DNA from: Brachypodium distachyon
Lineage: Eukaryota > Streptophyta > Magnoliopsida > Poales > Poaceae
Assembly: GCF_000005505.3 (NCBI RefSeq)
Contig: NC_016134.3
Coordinates: forward strand, 11,514,624-11,578,623
Length of the DNA: 64,000 nt
Reading direction: 5' to 3'
Shown here: piece after piece, positions 10,141 to 21,270 of the stretch
Layout of the letters: every line of letters begins with the position of its first letter
Position numbering within the stretch: the first letter of the stretch is position 1
Notes under the pieces: generated by a model
Database searches by the model: none
What the model saw: only the letters and a program-made list of their open reading frames with translations
What the model was told of the DNA's origin: nothing
Program-made: the position numbers and the translations under genes

Positions 10141-11836
10141 GTGCTGATTCAGTTTTTCATGCCCCTGCCTATTTTGCCTTGAGATACATTTTATTTTAGG
10201 AAAGTAGGATGCTTAGAGATAAAAAAAATTTTAGCAAAACATACGGTTTTATTGATTAATAGACATAGATACAATTGCATCGTTGCAGGTTTTTCTTTTT
10301 TTAAGGGGATCGTTCGGCTTAATTAGCCAAACTTGCCTGCCGTGCTCAATGCGTTGAGATACATGGTTCAGTGGTCCGGCGATCCGTGGACGCTGGCCGC
10401 CTAGGCTGTAGCCTGTATGACAGACCCGTAGGCCTGGGAGATGGCCAAAGTACAGGGACAGACGACCAAGGCCCAAGGCGAGGAACCAGGCTTCATAAAT
10501 CCAACATGTGTGCCATGGGATCGGAACGGAAGTAGCGGCGGCCCAAAACACGGAAGGCTATCCGCATGAGCAGGAAGGCCGTCCCGGCGAAGCATGAGGC
10601 CGTTGCCGTTGTGTAAAATGCATTTCAATGGATTTCACGAGAACATCAGTAATATACCTTCAGTGCATGATGGAGTAAAATGCACTAGTGTATTTGTAGT
10701 GTCTACCGTGGCCACAATAAACAAACAAAATACTGGACTGATTTCTCATCTGTCCGTCCTGGCACCACCGAGTGACAAATTAGTGTCGCACCTCCGTAAT
10801 CCCGAGAAGGTTTGTCATCTATTAAAGGCGAAAAAACATATATGGATCGTGTGGACCGCGAGTATGGTGGTTCTACAATACCTAATGTGACACTATAATC
10901 TCGGCTTTGGTTTTCTCCAACATCTCACCCCTGTTGAGCCGAATATATTCAGAAGTGGTAGTATATGTGTAGAAAGTGAGAGGGGTCATGGCTGGTAGCA
11001 CGTCTTATCTTAATATAGCTTCACCTTCACGGAGACCTGAACTATCAATGTGTGTGTGTAGAGAGAAACAGAAGGGTCCTCATGCTTAAGTAGCTTCTTT
11101 GAATTGTCATGTGTTTCTGAACACAGATGGGTGCATACTGCGTGGAACAAAAATTAAAGCATGGGTACATGCTATTTGGTTGGCCTATGCTTTGTTTAGT
11201 AATCTGGCTTGTTAATCCAAGAACAGATATGAATTATTCAACAGGCAATATTTCTACAAGATTTCGGTGTGCCTGGCTGCAATAGCACTTTAACATTGAC
11301 CAAATGAAACTACACAAGGGAACAGTGACAACAATAAATGAACAGTAAATAATAATGCGAGTATGCGACGGAGTGACTGAAACCAAACTAACATCACTAC
11401 TTTTATCATGGATATATATTTCATCCGGTAATCGTGGTAACGCGAATTCCGTCCTCCATGTGTAAAGGAAATTAATGTCTATTATGTACCAAAAATCTTG
11501 GTAAACATGCGTAATTCATGGAACTAGTGGAATTCAATGTTCAACCAACTTACCAGCTCGACGTGAACTTTGGTACCAAAACTTTCAGAAGTTCCAGTCA
11601 CTTAAAATTGCAGCCTGGACAAAGTGCGACATAATGCTATCTCTAGTCCATAGATTAGAATTGGAGAGAGAATGGAACGGAAACGATTGAATTTGTTGAG
11701 TGTACTATGTACCATCCGACCTGCAGCGTGCACATGCACCGCACCTCCGGGAATCTTGAGCGGGGATGGATCGTGTCGAGGAACCAACTAGGGGATGGGG
11801 TGGCCACCGAGTCGTGCGTCCCCCTCCACCCACACC
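10141..11836. other. Intergenic stretch with weak repeat remnants
   Basis: No supported gene. Near 11,030-11,130 there is a weak copy of the reiterated flank segment (TTGAATTGTCATGTGTTTCTGAA). The 10,250-10,640 part is moderately G+C-rich with only short, unconvincing ORFs. Confidence 0.35.
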
Positions 11837-12335
11837 TGTTAACCTAACAGGTTGTTGTGGGTTCTTATTTATTGGGCATATATAAAGGAGAGAAGATTAC
11901 CCTTGTAAGTACACTTGAGATCAGAAATTAATAAAGAGTTCTTGTTTCTCTCTACTTTTTGGTGTTCATCTACTTTACTGTACTTCGTGATTGTGTGTGT
12001 GATCGATTCCTTCGACTACGATTTTGGTGTGCAACCCCGGGACCGGCCAGCCAGTAGGAGTTGCACAACACGTTATCAGCACGAACCTCTACCCCGAGTC
12101 TTCATCGAGCCTACCCCAAGCAGTCTCTCGACAAAAATCACGGAGGTATTGGATCTGAAATTTTATTGCAAAAATGGATTCTTTTCTGTGTTACGATTCC
12201 ATTTTTGCGATTAGTTTCTTTTCGTTGTATTTCACCTCAAGATTGAATTTTCCTCGCGGGTCGCTTGCTGACCAAGTCACCGGCACAATTGCCGATCGAT
12301 CCCGCCGCATGAGGGACTTGTATCCTGAATGCATA
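11837..12335 (+). mobile_element. LTR retrotransposon fragment: LTR plus 5' internal piece
   Basis: A 234-bp TG...CA segment (11,837-12,070) starts TGTTAACC, has a TATA-like GGGCATATATAAAGG and an AATAAAG signal, and ends CACAACA. It is followed by CGTTATCAGCACGA, an LTR/primer-site-like junction seen in plant copia elements. The internal part stops near 12,335, where the surrounding duplicated sequence resumes. No second LTR is visible. Family not identified. Confidence 0.55.
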
Positions 12336-12424
12336 ATAAAGAATTCCTATGAAATTCGTCATAACTAAAGTCAAACATGAGGTGAAAGGGCAAACTGTAT
12401 CCTGAATGCACCATGAAAATTCTA

Positions 12425-12548
12425 CTTCCTTTGTCCAACAAAAGATGTCTTAATTTTGACTAAATTTGAATGCATCTATACACTAAGTCATGTCTCTAGA
12501 TACATTCAAATTTTGACAAACTAGACATTCTTTGTTGGACGGAGAAAG
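12425..12548. mobile_element. Stowaway-type MITE
   Basis: 124-bp foldback with CTTCCTTTGTCCAACAAA / TTTGTTGGACGGAGAAAG ends, flanked by TA (12,423-12,424 and 12,549-12,550). Confidence 0.9.
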
Positions 12549-12889
12549 TATAAAGTACTAAACTTCAAAATCAGTCTACTCAAACATGTAGAATGGATGG
12601 CAAACGTATCACATATTACACTCTTCACGTGTGTGACATGAAATGGTAAACTGGATTCTGAACTGAACCACTTTTGCTAGTATGATGGAGGAATAGATCA
12701 TCGTTTTCAGCTGTCATGAATGGGTTTTTGATGTGGAATTCTGAATGTTGTTAGTTGTGGCAAACATAAATCTTGTAGAAGTATTGACGAATTCAGGGAA
12801 TATTACTGTATGTCACTTTCAGTTCCCACCGTTTCAGCAGGGATCTAAGCATTGCTGCTTTAAGAGTTGCTTAATTTTAACAATACTGC

Positions 12890-13135
12890 TAGTGGATTCT
12901 GAACTTCAGCCCTTCCGTCTCCTGTTTCAGCTCGGTCTTCTTGGCGCCGATCGCCGCCGCGGCCGCTATGTTTTCGCTATCTCATAGTACCCTGCCCACC
13001 ACAAAGCCGTCTCTTCCACCATCTTGCTCGTCTTAATGGTCGCCTCCGACAAATCTGATTGCCCGTTCTTCTCCCTTTGCCTTCGAAGCCGCCACTCTTA
13101 CCCATGGCTGCGCACCTCGGCGAGCTCTCCTGCTA
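12890..13135 (-). pseudogene. Coiled-coil protein C-terminal exon remnant D'
   Basis: The minus strand reads SEATIKTSKMVEETALWW and AGYYEIAKT, then a stop codon. The ancestral frame resumes as AAAAAIGAKKTELKQETEGL and KFRIH plus stop. It aligns with remnant D at 9,959-10,140 (IGAKKTELK.E..GL.FRI). The internal stop marks a pseudogene. The surrounding 12,360-13,140 block is a paralogue of 7,850-8,165 plus 9,925-10,140. Confidence 0.62.
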
Positions 13136-13160
13136 GGGTTTATGTTCAGGGTTATTAATA

Positions 13161-13287
13161 CTTTCTTCATTCAACAAAGGATATCTCAACTTTAACTAAA
13201 TTTAAATGCATCTATACACTAAGTCATGTCTAGATATATCCAAATTTTAACAAATTTGAGACATCTTTTGTTGGACGGAGTGAGCAG
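13161..13287. mobile_element. Stowaway-type MITE
   Basis: 127-bp element, same family as 12,425-12,548 (ACTAAGTCATGTCTAGATA core, CAACAAA / TTTGTTGGACGGAG ends), with TA at both sides. Confidence 0.88.
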
Positions 13288-13818
13288 TACGTTTTGGTGA
13301 GAGCCTGAGAGAGTAATATAAGGGGCGGTGGGCGCTAGGGGCCGAGTGGAAGACTGTTAGCACACATTTTGATGCCAAAAAGGTTCAGCTCGGACCAGTA
13401 ACTCAAAAGTCGAAACATGTATACGTGCAACAAACAAACGGCAAACTACATTCTGCTGCACCATCAAAATGGTAATACTACATCTTGTGATAATTACAAC
13501 CAGGTTAAGTGACGTGGACATGATCTCTTGATCATCCTTATTACATTATATCGGAGTGTAACACAGTGAAATCTCGATAATCATGTGCTTACTCCCTTCA
13601 ACCTAGTTTGATTGGGATTTTGACGGTGCATTCAAAATCCTGCAACGCTCGTGCTATGGTGCCATGATCCTGCTCTTGATTCTTGAAATCCAAACAATTG
13701 CCGTGCCTTTTGATTTAACTGACCGAAGTGTACATGGAAAACTTTCCTCCACTTTGTAGCCGCCTACATTGGAAACCATCATGAATCCATCCAAGAACGC
13801 ACAGAATTTGGCTGGGCT
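13288..13818. other. Decayed locus flank
   Basis: No gene supported. Parts (GGCAAACTACATTCTG, GTACATCTTGT-like) recur at about 27,610-27,780, so it belongs to the duplicated block. Confidence 0.4.
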
Positions 13819-14150
13819 CGTCGAATTCCAATAGTAGCTTTGATTAATTTGGTTCTCTCCACTGTCTCACTCCGCTCTCGCCAAATCAAAGTATACAAAA
13901 GGATGTCTCATAGCGAAATGCATCTACAAACAGTGTAATCAAGGATGGATGCATGTATAGAGATCGATCCCTTCTTGATCTTTCTCCCTCTCTGTATATA
14001 TATCGAGAGAGCTGTTCTGAACTGTCATGCGTTTAGTTTATGAATGTAGGTGGTTGGCTGCTTCTTTTTTCTGTCACACAATACAGGGTGACAGAGCACC
14101 CAAGCATGCTATTCTCTAAATCATGCTAAACATCAGATATGTGCAACTAA
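13819..14150. repeat. Reiterated flank segment, copy 3
   Basis: Paralogue of 6,148-6,460 and 7,294-7,605: TTGATTAATTTGGTTCTCTCC, a TATATATATC run, CTGAACTGTCATGCGTTTAG and CACAATACAGGGTGACAGAG. Confidence 0.7.
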
Positions 14151-14272
14151 TTTTTGTACGTGTGCACACAATTATCCGCAAATAACATACAGTCAATAAA
14201 AAATTGTGCAGAATGATCAGGAACTAACTTAGTTTATTTAGTTTCTCTAAGAAAAGTATACATTCAGTTGAG

Positions 14273-14907
14273 GAGAGAATTCCATATTTGCCACTGAGAA
14301 TTTACCCATATGCCCAAATGCCCCTGAGAATTTACCTATTCCAAATATACCACTCAAATTTTACATGGGCACAAATATGCCACTACCGTTAGTTGACCGT
14401 TAAGTCAATTTCATATTGACCGAAATACCCCTGGTCCACAGGTCAGAAAAAACAAAAGAAACAAGAAAACTAAAATATCCTCTCGGTCTCTTCTCCCTCT
14501 CTCTCCACAAATTATGATGAGTTTTAGTATATTAATATGCTGAATCTATTATGAATCTTGTGATGTTAATTAAAATAAAAGGGAAGTGCTATTGAAATTT
14601 TACGATTTTTCATGCTAAAATCATTATTGATGAAACTTACTCCGAAATGGTATTATGGACATCCCTAAAAACCTTGAAAAGCTAAGTTTTCTAAAATGAG
14701 TAATTTGTTGTAAACGGAACATCAACATATTACATAGGGGCAAAATTGTCTTTTCATTTTTTACTTAACGGTCAACTAGCGGTCAACTAACGGTAGTGCT
14801 ATATTTGTATCCCGTGCAAAATTTGAGTGGCATATTTGGAACAGGAAAGTTCTCAGTGGCATTTGGGCATACGGCCAAATTATCAATGGCAAATATGGAA
14901 TTCTCTC
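14273..14907. mobile_element. Non-autonomous MULE-like TIR element
   Basis: 635-bp element with about 130-bp terminal inverted repeats starting GAGAGAATTCCATATTTGCC. It is flanked by a perfect 10-bp direct repeat TTCAGTTGAG (14,263-14,272 and 14,908-14,917). Long TIRs with a 9-10 bp TSD are the hallmark of Mutator-like elements. There is no ORF inside. Confidence 0.88.
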
Positions 14908-14951
14908 TTCAGTTGAGAGGAGATTGGGATGGGGGAGCTGCCAAAAAAATA

Positions 14952-15445
14952 GATTAAATTTCACGGAACCACACTTTTTGTGGCAGTTGTCTCACAAAAC
15001 CACGGTTGTTTGTAATAGTCTCACAAAGCCACAACTTTTGGGGCAGCTGGTCTCAGAAAACCCTAATCCCGATAATTAACCTGGTTGATGGTGTTTCTGA
15101 CAACGCGGGGCCACCAATCAGATGCCACCTCATCTTCCCCGACTCGTTTTCGATGCCCATTTTGACGCCACGTCAGCTGCCTTTGCTCTAGTGACAGCTA
15201 TTGATGTCTTGGGTCAGGTAGAAACTGACGTGGCATCGAAAACGGGCGTCGAAAACGTGTTGGGGAAGATGACGTGGCATCTGACTGACCCCGGGTTATC
15301 GGAAACGCCGTCAACCAGCTTAATTATTGAGATTAGAGTTTTCTGAAACCAGCTGCCCCAAAAGTTGTGATTTTGTGAGACTATTACAAACAACCGTGGT
15401 TTGTGAAATAGCTACGACAAAAAGCGTGGTTTCGTGAAATTTACT
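14952..15445. mobile_element. Second MULE-like TIR element
   Basis: 494-bp element with long inverted repeats (TAAATTTCACGGAACCAC... matched by the complement at the right end; both arms share CCACGGTTGTTTGTAATAG). It is bounded by AAAAAAATA at 14,943-14,951 and 15,446-15,454, a possible 9-bp TSD of low complexity. The sequence is unrelated to the element 44 bp to its left. Confidence 0.75.
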
Positions 15446-15529
15446 AAAAAAATAAAAGATTTTTTAGGACGGGGGTGAGCTGGAAATAAGGGACTAATAA
15501 TTAGCAAACGCGAATTTCCGTGGGTTGAT

Positions 15530-15888
15530 TCACTTCGGCCCATGCACGCATACTCTGAGCAAGGCTACACGAGGCATCTTGAATGTAGCCCACATCTTTA
15601 CGGCCTCAGCCCCTTTCACCTGAAGCCGGCTTGCTCGTTTCCTCCACCTGAAGCCGGCTTGCACGCTCAATGCTGCCCACAATGACGAGCAGGCTGCAGC
15701 CTCGGTGACACAGCACAGCTGCTCCGGTCAACGAAGCCGACAACGGCAACACCAGCCACGACCTCAGCGTCGGCAGCAGGCGGCAATGGCGGCATCACCA
15801 TGTTGTCCTGGCTCGAACTGTGTATGACCACAACCAGCCACACCAAACTTGCTGCTGAATTTTTGGCATCTGTTGCCACCGGCCTGTC
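15530..15888. repeat. Segmental repeat, block B copy split by LTR array
   Basis: The block contains GGCTGCAGCCTCGGTGACAC, CAGCAGGCGGC and TTTTGGCATCTGTTGCCACC motifs that recur near 19,600-19,780, 20,830-20,970, 25,800-25,930, 30,170-30,450 and 31,830-32,000. It breaks at 15,888, and its right half (CCGCCGTCGATGCCTACC) continues at 18,162. Both strands can be read in places, but no copy has a convincing frame. Confidence 0.6.
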
Positions 15889-16181
15889 TGTTAGGAATTA
15901 ATCTTGTCTAGTCCGAATAGTACTAGGTTTGGGTTTTGGCAAGTGTTGCCCGTGTGTGAGTTCAGGTAGGATTAGGTTTATGGATTACTAATCGTTGTAG
16001 GTCTAGTCCTATCTAGTTGGACGTGTATATATGCACATCCAATGGTACAAGGTTGTAACGTGAAGTTGTAAGTTGTGAGTTTCAGAAATAAAGAAAAGCA
16101 AGACATGACAGGTGCCTCTGGTCAAATAAATTTCCGGTCGTGTGCGTCTTCATGTGATTGATTGTTTGGGCAATCCTAACA
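15889..16181 (+). repeat. LTR a of the copia-like tandem
   Basis: 293-bp TG...CA repeat. It has a TATA-like GTATATATGCAC and an AATAAA signal near the 3' end. Confidence 0.88.
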
Positions 16182-16183
16182 TT

Positions 16184-16195
16184 TGGTATCAGAGC
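16184..16195 (+). promoter_or_regulatory. Primer binding site, tRNA-iMet type
   Basis: TGGTATCAGAGC, two bases after LTR a. The same motif follows LTR b at 17,236-17,247. Confidence 0.88.
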
Positions 16196-16941
16196 GAGGT
16201 TCAAAGATTTGAAGACGCGCTTGCCCCGGGGAGGCGATGTGCTAGCGCCTCGGGGCAGGCAACAGTGGCGAAGCTGCGTCCGCGGATCAAAGTGGGCAAT
16301 CAGCGGCGGAGCGGTGTCCGCGGATAAGAGCGGGCAAACGGTGGCAGTGCGCGAAGAGGTGTTCAGCAGATTGGATTGGGCAATCAGTGGCTGTGCAGGG
16401 GAGCGACGTTTAGCAGACCAGATAGGATTATCGTCGCAGTGGACTGATCTCCTAGTAACTGGAGATCATCCTGATTGTTCGAAAGTAATCGACATCGGGT
16501 CAAGCTGTCTATGTACGTCCAGGTCAGCGTCTGTGAGTCGTGGTTGTGTCCAAGTGCTCGTCTGTGAGGGACCCTGTTGCAGCGGAAGTACGTCACGGTC
16601 GAAGGGGTGTCCGGTGAGGTGTATCACTGAGGGTAAAGACGTGCGTGCAGACAAGGTGGCAGGTGTCATCTGTGTGTCTCGACGAGAAGACGGAATCTCA
16701 AGCGTATAGTGGGGCGGTGTACCAGTGAAGGTGAGTCTTTTCAATGAGGACATGTCTCTACGTGAAGCTATGGGTTTAGCTAGCACGTATTGCGCTAGGT
16801 GTGGACGGTGTAGTCCATGCGGGAGCTAGCGTGACTAAGAGTCTGGATCATACGTTGAGTATAGTCGACGAGTCGTGAAGCTGCGGAGAGTCAAGATCTG
16901 GGGGAGCACAAGGAGACGGCGAGTCAAAATTAGGGGGAGAT

Positions 16942-17233
16942 TGTTAGGAATTAATCTTGTCTAGTCCGAATAGTACCAGGTTTGGGTTTTGGCAAGTGTT
17001 GCTGTGTGTGAGTTCAGGTAGGATTAGGTTTATGGATTACTAATCGTTGTAGGTCTAGTCCTAGCTAGTTGGACATGTATATATGCACATCCAATGGTAC
17101 AAGGTTGCAACGTGAAGTTGTAAGCTGTGAGTTTCAGAAATAAAAAAAAGCAAGGCACGACAGGTGCCTCTCGCCAAATAAATTTCTGGTCGTGTGCGTC
17201 TTCATGTGATTGATCCTTTGGGCAATCCTAACA
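16942..17233 (+). repeat. LTR b of the copia-like tandem
   Basis: 292-bp partner of LTR a, followed again by the primer site and about 100 bp of repeated internal sequence. Confidence 0.88.
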
Positions 17234-17341
17234 TTTGGTATCAGAGCGAGGTTCAAAGATTTGAAGACGCGCTTGCCCCGAGAAGGCGATGTGCTAGTGC
17301 CTCGGGGCAGGCAACAGTGACGAAGCTGCCTTTCCAGCGCA

Positions 17342-17416
17342 CTTTGTCCTCACTCATGTGCTCTCGGGATCAACTTCCCTGTCGGTCACCCATCCTCCAA
17401 GCCAAACGCGCTGGGC
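17342..17416 (-). other. Possible 5S-rRNA-like fragment
   Basis: GGTCACCCATCCT, CCAAGC and ACGC appear in the order found in the complement of plant 5S rRNA. They could come from a Cassandra-type TRIM LTR or 5S-derived SINE. Too short and diverged to be a functional 5S gene. Confidence 0.3.
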
Positions 17417-17517
17417 TACCAAAAAAAAAGATGGACCTTATTGGTATAGGTAGTCTATGAATACTATTAAGCGATAAACCGGTATGTCACATAACTCTAC
17501 AACGAGCTTGCTGAGGA

Positions 17518-18161
17518 CAGTTCGTGTGTGGTTAGATGTTGTGCTTGTACGTGCGTATATATATACATGTACACCCATAGTTTGTAACCAAGCCGTGAGA
17601 TATTGAGGAGAAATAAAAATAAAGGGCACGATATGCGCCCTTGGCCAAATAATTGTGTGATCATTTGTGCATGTGCGTCTTCATGTGATTGATCTTTGGG
17701 CAAATCCAACATTTGGTATCAGAACCGACCCTTGTGGGGATACTAGTCCGTGTGTGGTTAGATGTTGTGCTTGTACGTGTGTGTATATATACATGTACAC
17801 CCATAGCTTGTAACCAAGCCGTGAGATATTGAGGAGAAATAAAAATAGAGGGCACGATACGCGCTCTTGGCCAAATAATTGTATGATCGTTTGTGCGTGT
17901 GCGTCTTCATGTGATTGATCTTTGGGCAAACCCAACATTTGGTATCAGAACCGACCCTTGTGGGGATACTAGTCCGTGTGTGGTTAGATGTTGTGCTTGT
18001 ACGTGTGTGTGTATATACATGTACACCCATAGCTTGTAACCAAGCCGTGAGATATTGAGGAGAAATAAAAATAGAGGGCACGATACGCGCTCTTGGCCAA
18101 ATAATTGTGTGATCGTTTGTGCGTGTTCGTCTTCATGTGATTAATCTCTGGGCGAACCCAA
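17518..18161 (+). repeat. Tandem array of three diverged LTR-primer-site units
   Basis: Three direct copies, period about 230-236 bp, start near 17,518, 17,749 and 17,985. Each holds GTGTGTGGTTAGATG, a TATATACATGTACAC stretch, GAGAAATAAAAATA, GCGTCTTCATGTGATT and (A/C)CCAACA. The first two copies are followed by TTTGGTATCAGAACC and GACCCTTGTGGGGATACTAG before the next copy begins. The 3' part of each unit matches the LTRs at 15,889 and 16,942, so these are related LTRs with primer sites and almost no internal sequence. After the last unit the block B repeat resumes. Confidence 0.85.
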
Positions 18162-18870
18162 CACCGCCGTCGATGCCTACCGGAGAGGTGACCCGCCGTG
18201 TTGACCTCCACGTCTTCAGTGTTCACGAATCAGGACTTAAGAGTTGTCCATGGCCATGGAGAACCTGTTGTAGAGCACTCTATAATCTGTGGAGAGATGT
18301 TTTCCCAAATCATCACGTTTGAAGGCCTTATTTTACGTTGCAATCTTTTGAAGCAGCTGAGAATTATAAAAATATTTGATATATGATCCAAACGAAGACA
18401 ACTGTACATATATCTTTCTTCTTTTTCACAACAAAAAACAAAACAAGTGTACATAACCCTTCACTGTTAGTCATTTTCTTGAATCTTGTAAATCTCTTTT
18501 CCCTGACATTACCCACTATATGATCAAACAAAGTTTCTCCACTTCTTAGCAACAAGATCTCACCTAAATATCAAAACTGCCACAGTTGCGCAGTCCGTTT
18601 GTATATAAACAAGCACGAGGAACACTGATACTATCAACTTCAGAACATGTGGATGTATTTGTTTTTCTCCAAAATCTCAACATTGGGCCAGAACTAGGGC
18701 AAAATGCACACATGCTAAGAATTACAAAGTAGATGAAGATTAGGTCTGATAAGCATGGGTATATAATATGTATATATGGATCAAAATGCATACGTGTAAC
18801 ACCTCCCTAGTAATCAGTTGTTATCATGCATTTCAATCCTCTCCCTGGCCTCAGTTAGCATGCATTTCTC
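18162..18870. repeat. Segmental repeat copy, blocks B and A
   Basis: Right half of the block B copy interrupted at 15,888 (GATGCCTACCGGAGAGGTGACC, ATGGAGAACCTGTTG, GAGCACTCTA). Block A follows (TTTGTTTTTCTCCAAAATCTC at about 18,660, GTATATATGGATC, ATCATGCATTTCAATCC). No frame is maintained. Confidence 0.6.
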
Positions 18871-19590
18871 ATGGAATTAAGAGTAAATTTCATTTTTTAC
18901 CCCCGGCTTTTACTCTTGTGACACAATTTACTCCATTTAACAAAATTTCTACAAATTTACCCCATTCAAGCTAAACTTGTGACATAAATTACCATATTTA
19001 GTGTTTTTCTCCATTTTCCAAAATTGTGAAGAGTCAGACCCGCGTGTCAGGCCTAGAAATTCCTCATCAACGTCTTATCGAGTTCCAATATCCACCGGCG
19101 CCAGCCATGACCGCATCTTCCAAGCTCCTGCATGCACGCACTGCCGTGAGCTCCAGCCATATATTGATTCATCTCAAACCGGTTCCTTCAGGCTCCAGGT
19201 GTATATGTATCACCCATCAGGCTGTGTGATTAATGTGGCATAATTAAATATACAATTTAGTTATGTAGGTTAATTTTCATCGGTCTGTAATCTGTCAATC
19301 AACCTATTAATGAGATTAAATAGTTGCAATACATCCAAACTTCTCAAATACAAATTAATGGTACTTAAGTACACCCAATCAGTATTGTATCCTGGTGATC
19401 TTTCCAATATATTAATACTGTATTCCAATATCAATCATGCTTAAGTACTTCAGTACACCCTAAGTATGTATAAATTTCTCAAATACAAATTCCACCAAGT
19501 GATCGTTCCAGATCAACCCGACTTCTACATGTATTACCTCCAAATGACATTAAATAGTTGCGATACATACAAACTTCCTACAAGTTCAAT
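18871..19590. other. AT-rich intergenic stretch
   Basis: No gene. 18,885-19,020 is a pyrimidine-rich ACCCCCGGC / TTACTCC / TACCCC stretch reminiscent of a TIR-element end, but no partner was found. Confidence 0.35.
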
Positions 19591-21270
19591 TCGTGAGGTG
19601 CTTCCACTGTTGATGCCGACCACGATAACTAAGCAGTCTGCAGCGTCGGTGACACCGCTCCTACAGATCTTCTCCGCAACTCGTCTCAACAGGATCGACC
19701 TAATCCTCGGCAGCCAACATAGGACCTCGAGGCCGCCTGGCCACAACTGGTGGCCTCATCATGTCGCCACCACATGTTTGACAATGTCATTCTCTATGAG
19801 CCCAACCTACGTCATGTTCTCGATTGCACAGAAGTCAAAACCACAAAGATTGACATTTCTTATCAACCTAAGAACATGTGATTGGATTTGCTTTTCTCCA
19901 AAATCTCAGCATATGGACAGAACTAGAAGAATTGCTAAGGTGAAGATTAGCGCTCTGAGAAGCAGAGGCATCTTAAGTGGACACATCCATATACAGTACA
20001 TGGATCATGCTTTTCAATCCTCTCCCTCATTCGTCATGCATTTCTAATGAAAATGGAATCATGCATTTCTAATGGAACCAATCTGCAGATGGATCAGCGT
20101 GACAGAAGATTCATCAGGAGGCCGGCGTTTTCCGCTCCTGGAATTCATGGTCACAGTTTTATTTTCATTTTTCTTCAGTTTTGTGATGACGCAAGTTTCC
20201 AAAAGTAAAGAAAAAAAGAAAGAACGCTGCAAGAGTATGCCTTGATGCACAGATTACTGATACCTCACGGCTCACGCACACTGATGAATGCTGCACATAA
20301 TAACGTATGCAACGAATAATTTTCCTCCATGAAGAGAAATGCGGGGCCAAGCGTGCGGAGTTCGTGATCGGGACGAGCTGATTTCAGCATTGGTGGCCAG
20401 GCCCGATCTGAACTTTGGCTACTGTCAGCGCAAAATGCAGTTTCTACTGTTAAAGAAAAAGGCAGTCTGTACTCCTCCGTCGGTTACATCTGGATAAAGA
20501 TAGGGAAGAAAATGATTGAAATTTGGATACAAAGATGATGGAGATTTTTGTTTCAAAGCAAACCAATCTATCGACTTCTGAATACTCATACAATGTCATC
20601 CACAGAATTTCAGCAAGCGGGAACTAAGTACCAAAAGCACATCGAGTGCGTCCGTTGCATGTTGACCTGTTTTGCATGCAGCCCTCTTATCTTTGCGGCC
20701 TCAGCCTCTTTCACCTCTTCTTGCTCATCTCAATTCGGCCTCAATGCACTTGGTCTTCTTTTTTTCTGATTCATTTGTAACCGAACGAGCCTTCAGGGGA
20801 CCGTTTGGCAGACATGGAAAGGAACTGCAGGCGTGCGGAGTTATCGGAGGAGGTGCTGACCACGATGACCAGCGACACGCCGTCCTTTGTGACCCTAACC
20901 AGAGCCACACCAAAGCTCCCTGCTCAGTTCTTAGCACCTGTTGCCACCTCGCCGTTGATGCCTAATCCGCCGACGTGACCCCCGATTCCGACGTCTTCGG
21001 TGTTCAGGTGTTGGAGTTACACATGGCGAAGGGAGACGAAAAGACATTTGGGACCACCCATATTTGTTTTTCTCCAAAATCCCAGAATTTGGGCGGAAGT
21101 AAAGCAAAAGGCCTACAAATTACAATATAAAAACTACTATGCAGACCAAGATTAGCTCTGAGAAGCAAACGCATCAGAAGAAGCAGACATGTATATATGG
21201 AGAACAGGAGATGCATCTATAGCAAATGGTAGGTGTTATCATGCGTTTTGATCCTATCATTTATCATGCA
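19591..21270. repeat. Segmental repeat, two consecutive copies
   Basis: Copies of blocks A and B run to about 20,640 and then 20,640-21,270. Shared landmarks are TCTCCAAAATC(T/C)CAG (19,895; 21,070), GCAGACATGTATATATGGAGAA (21,185), ATCAGCGTGACAGAAGATTC (20,092), AATTTGGATACAAAGATGATGG (20,520) and TTGATGCCTAATCCGCCGACG (20,955). Short minus-strand ORFs recur between copies (for example at 21,004-21,216 and 32,126-32,317) because the DNA is similar. There is no sign of coding constraint. Confidence 0.6.

Larger units (their letters stand above)
15889..17332 (+). mobile_element. Non-coding copia-like LTR element plus partial second unit
   Basis: Two nearly identical LTRs (15,889-16,181 and 16,942-17,233, about 293 bp) begin TGTTAGGAATTAATC and end CAATCCTAACA. 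Each is followed by TGGTATCAGAGC, the tRNA-iMet primer site. A polypurine tract TAGGGGGAGAT precedes the second LTR. The 760-bp internal region has no gag or pol, so this is a non-autonomous (TRIM/LARD-like) element. Sequence after the second LTR repeats the internal 5' end to about 17,332, giving LTR-internal-LTR-internal, the product expected from unequal recombination. Confidence 0.88.

Noticed and set aside
17438..18226. Repeated minus-strand ORFs of 60-107 codons with near-identical peptides
   Set aside because: They arise from the tandem LTR units. The identity reflects the DNA repeat, and the frames contain no domain.
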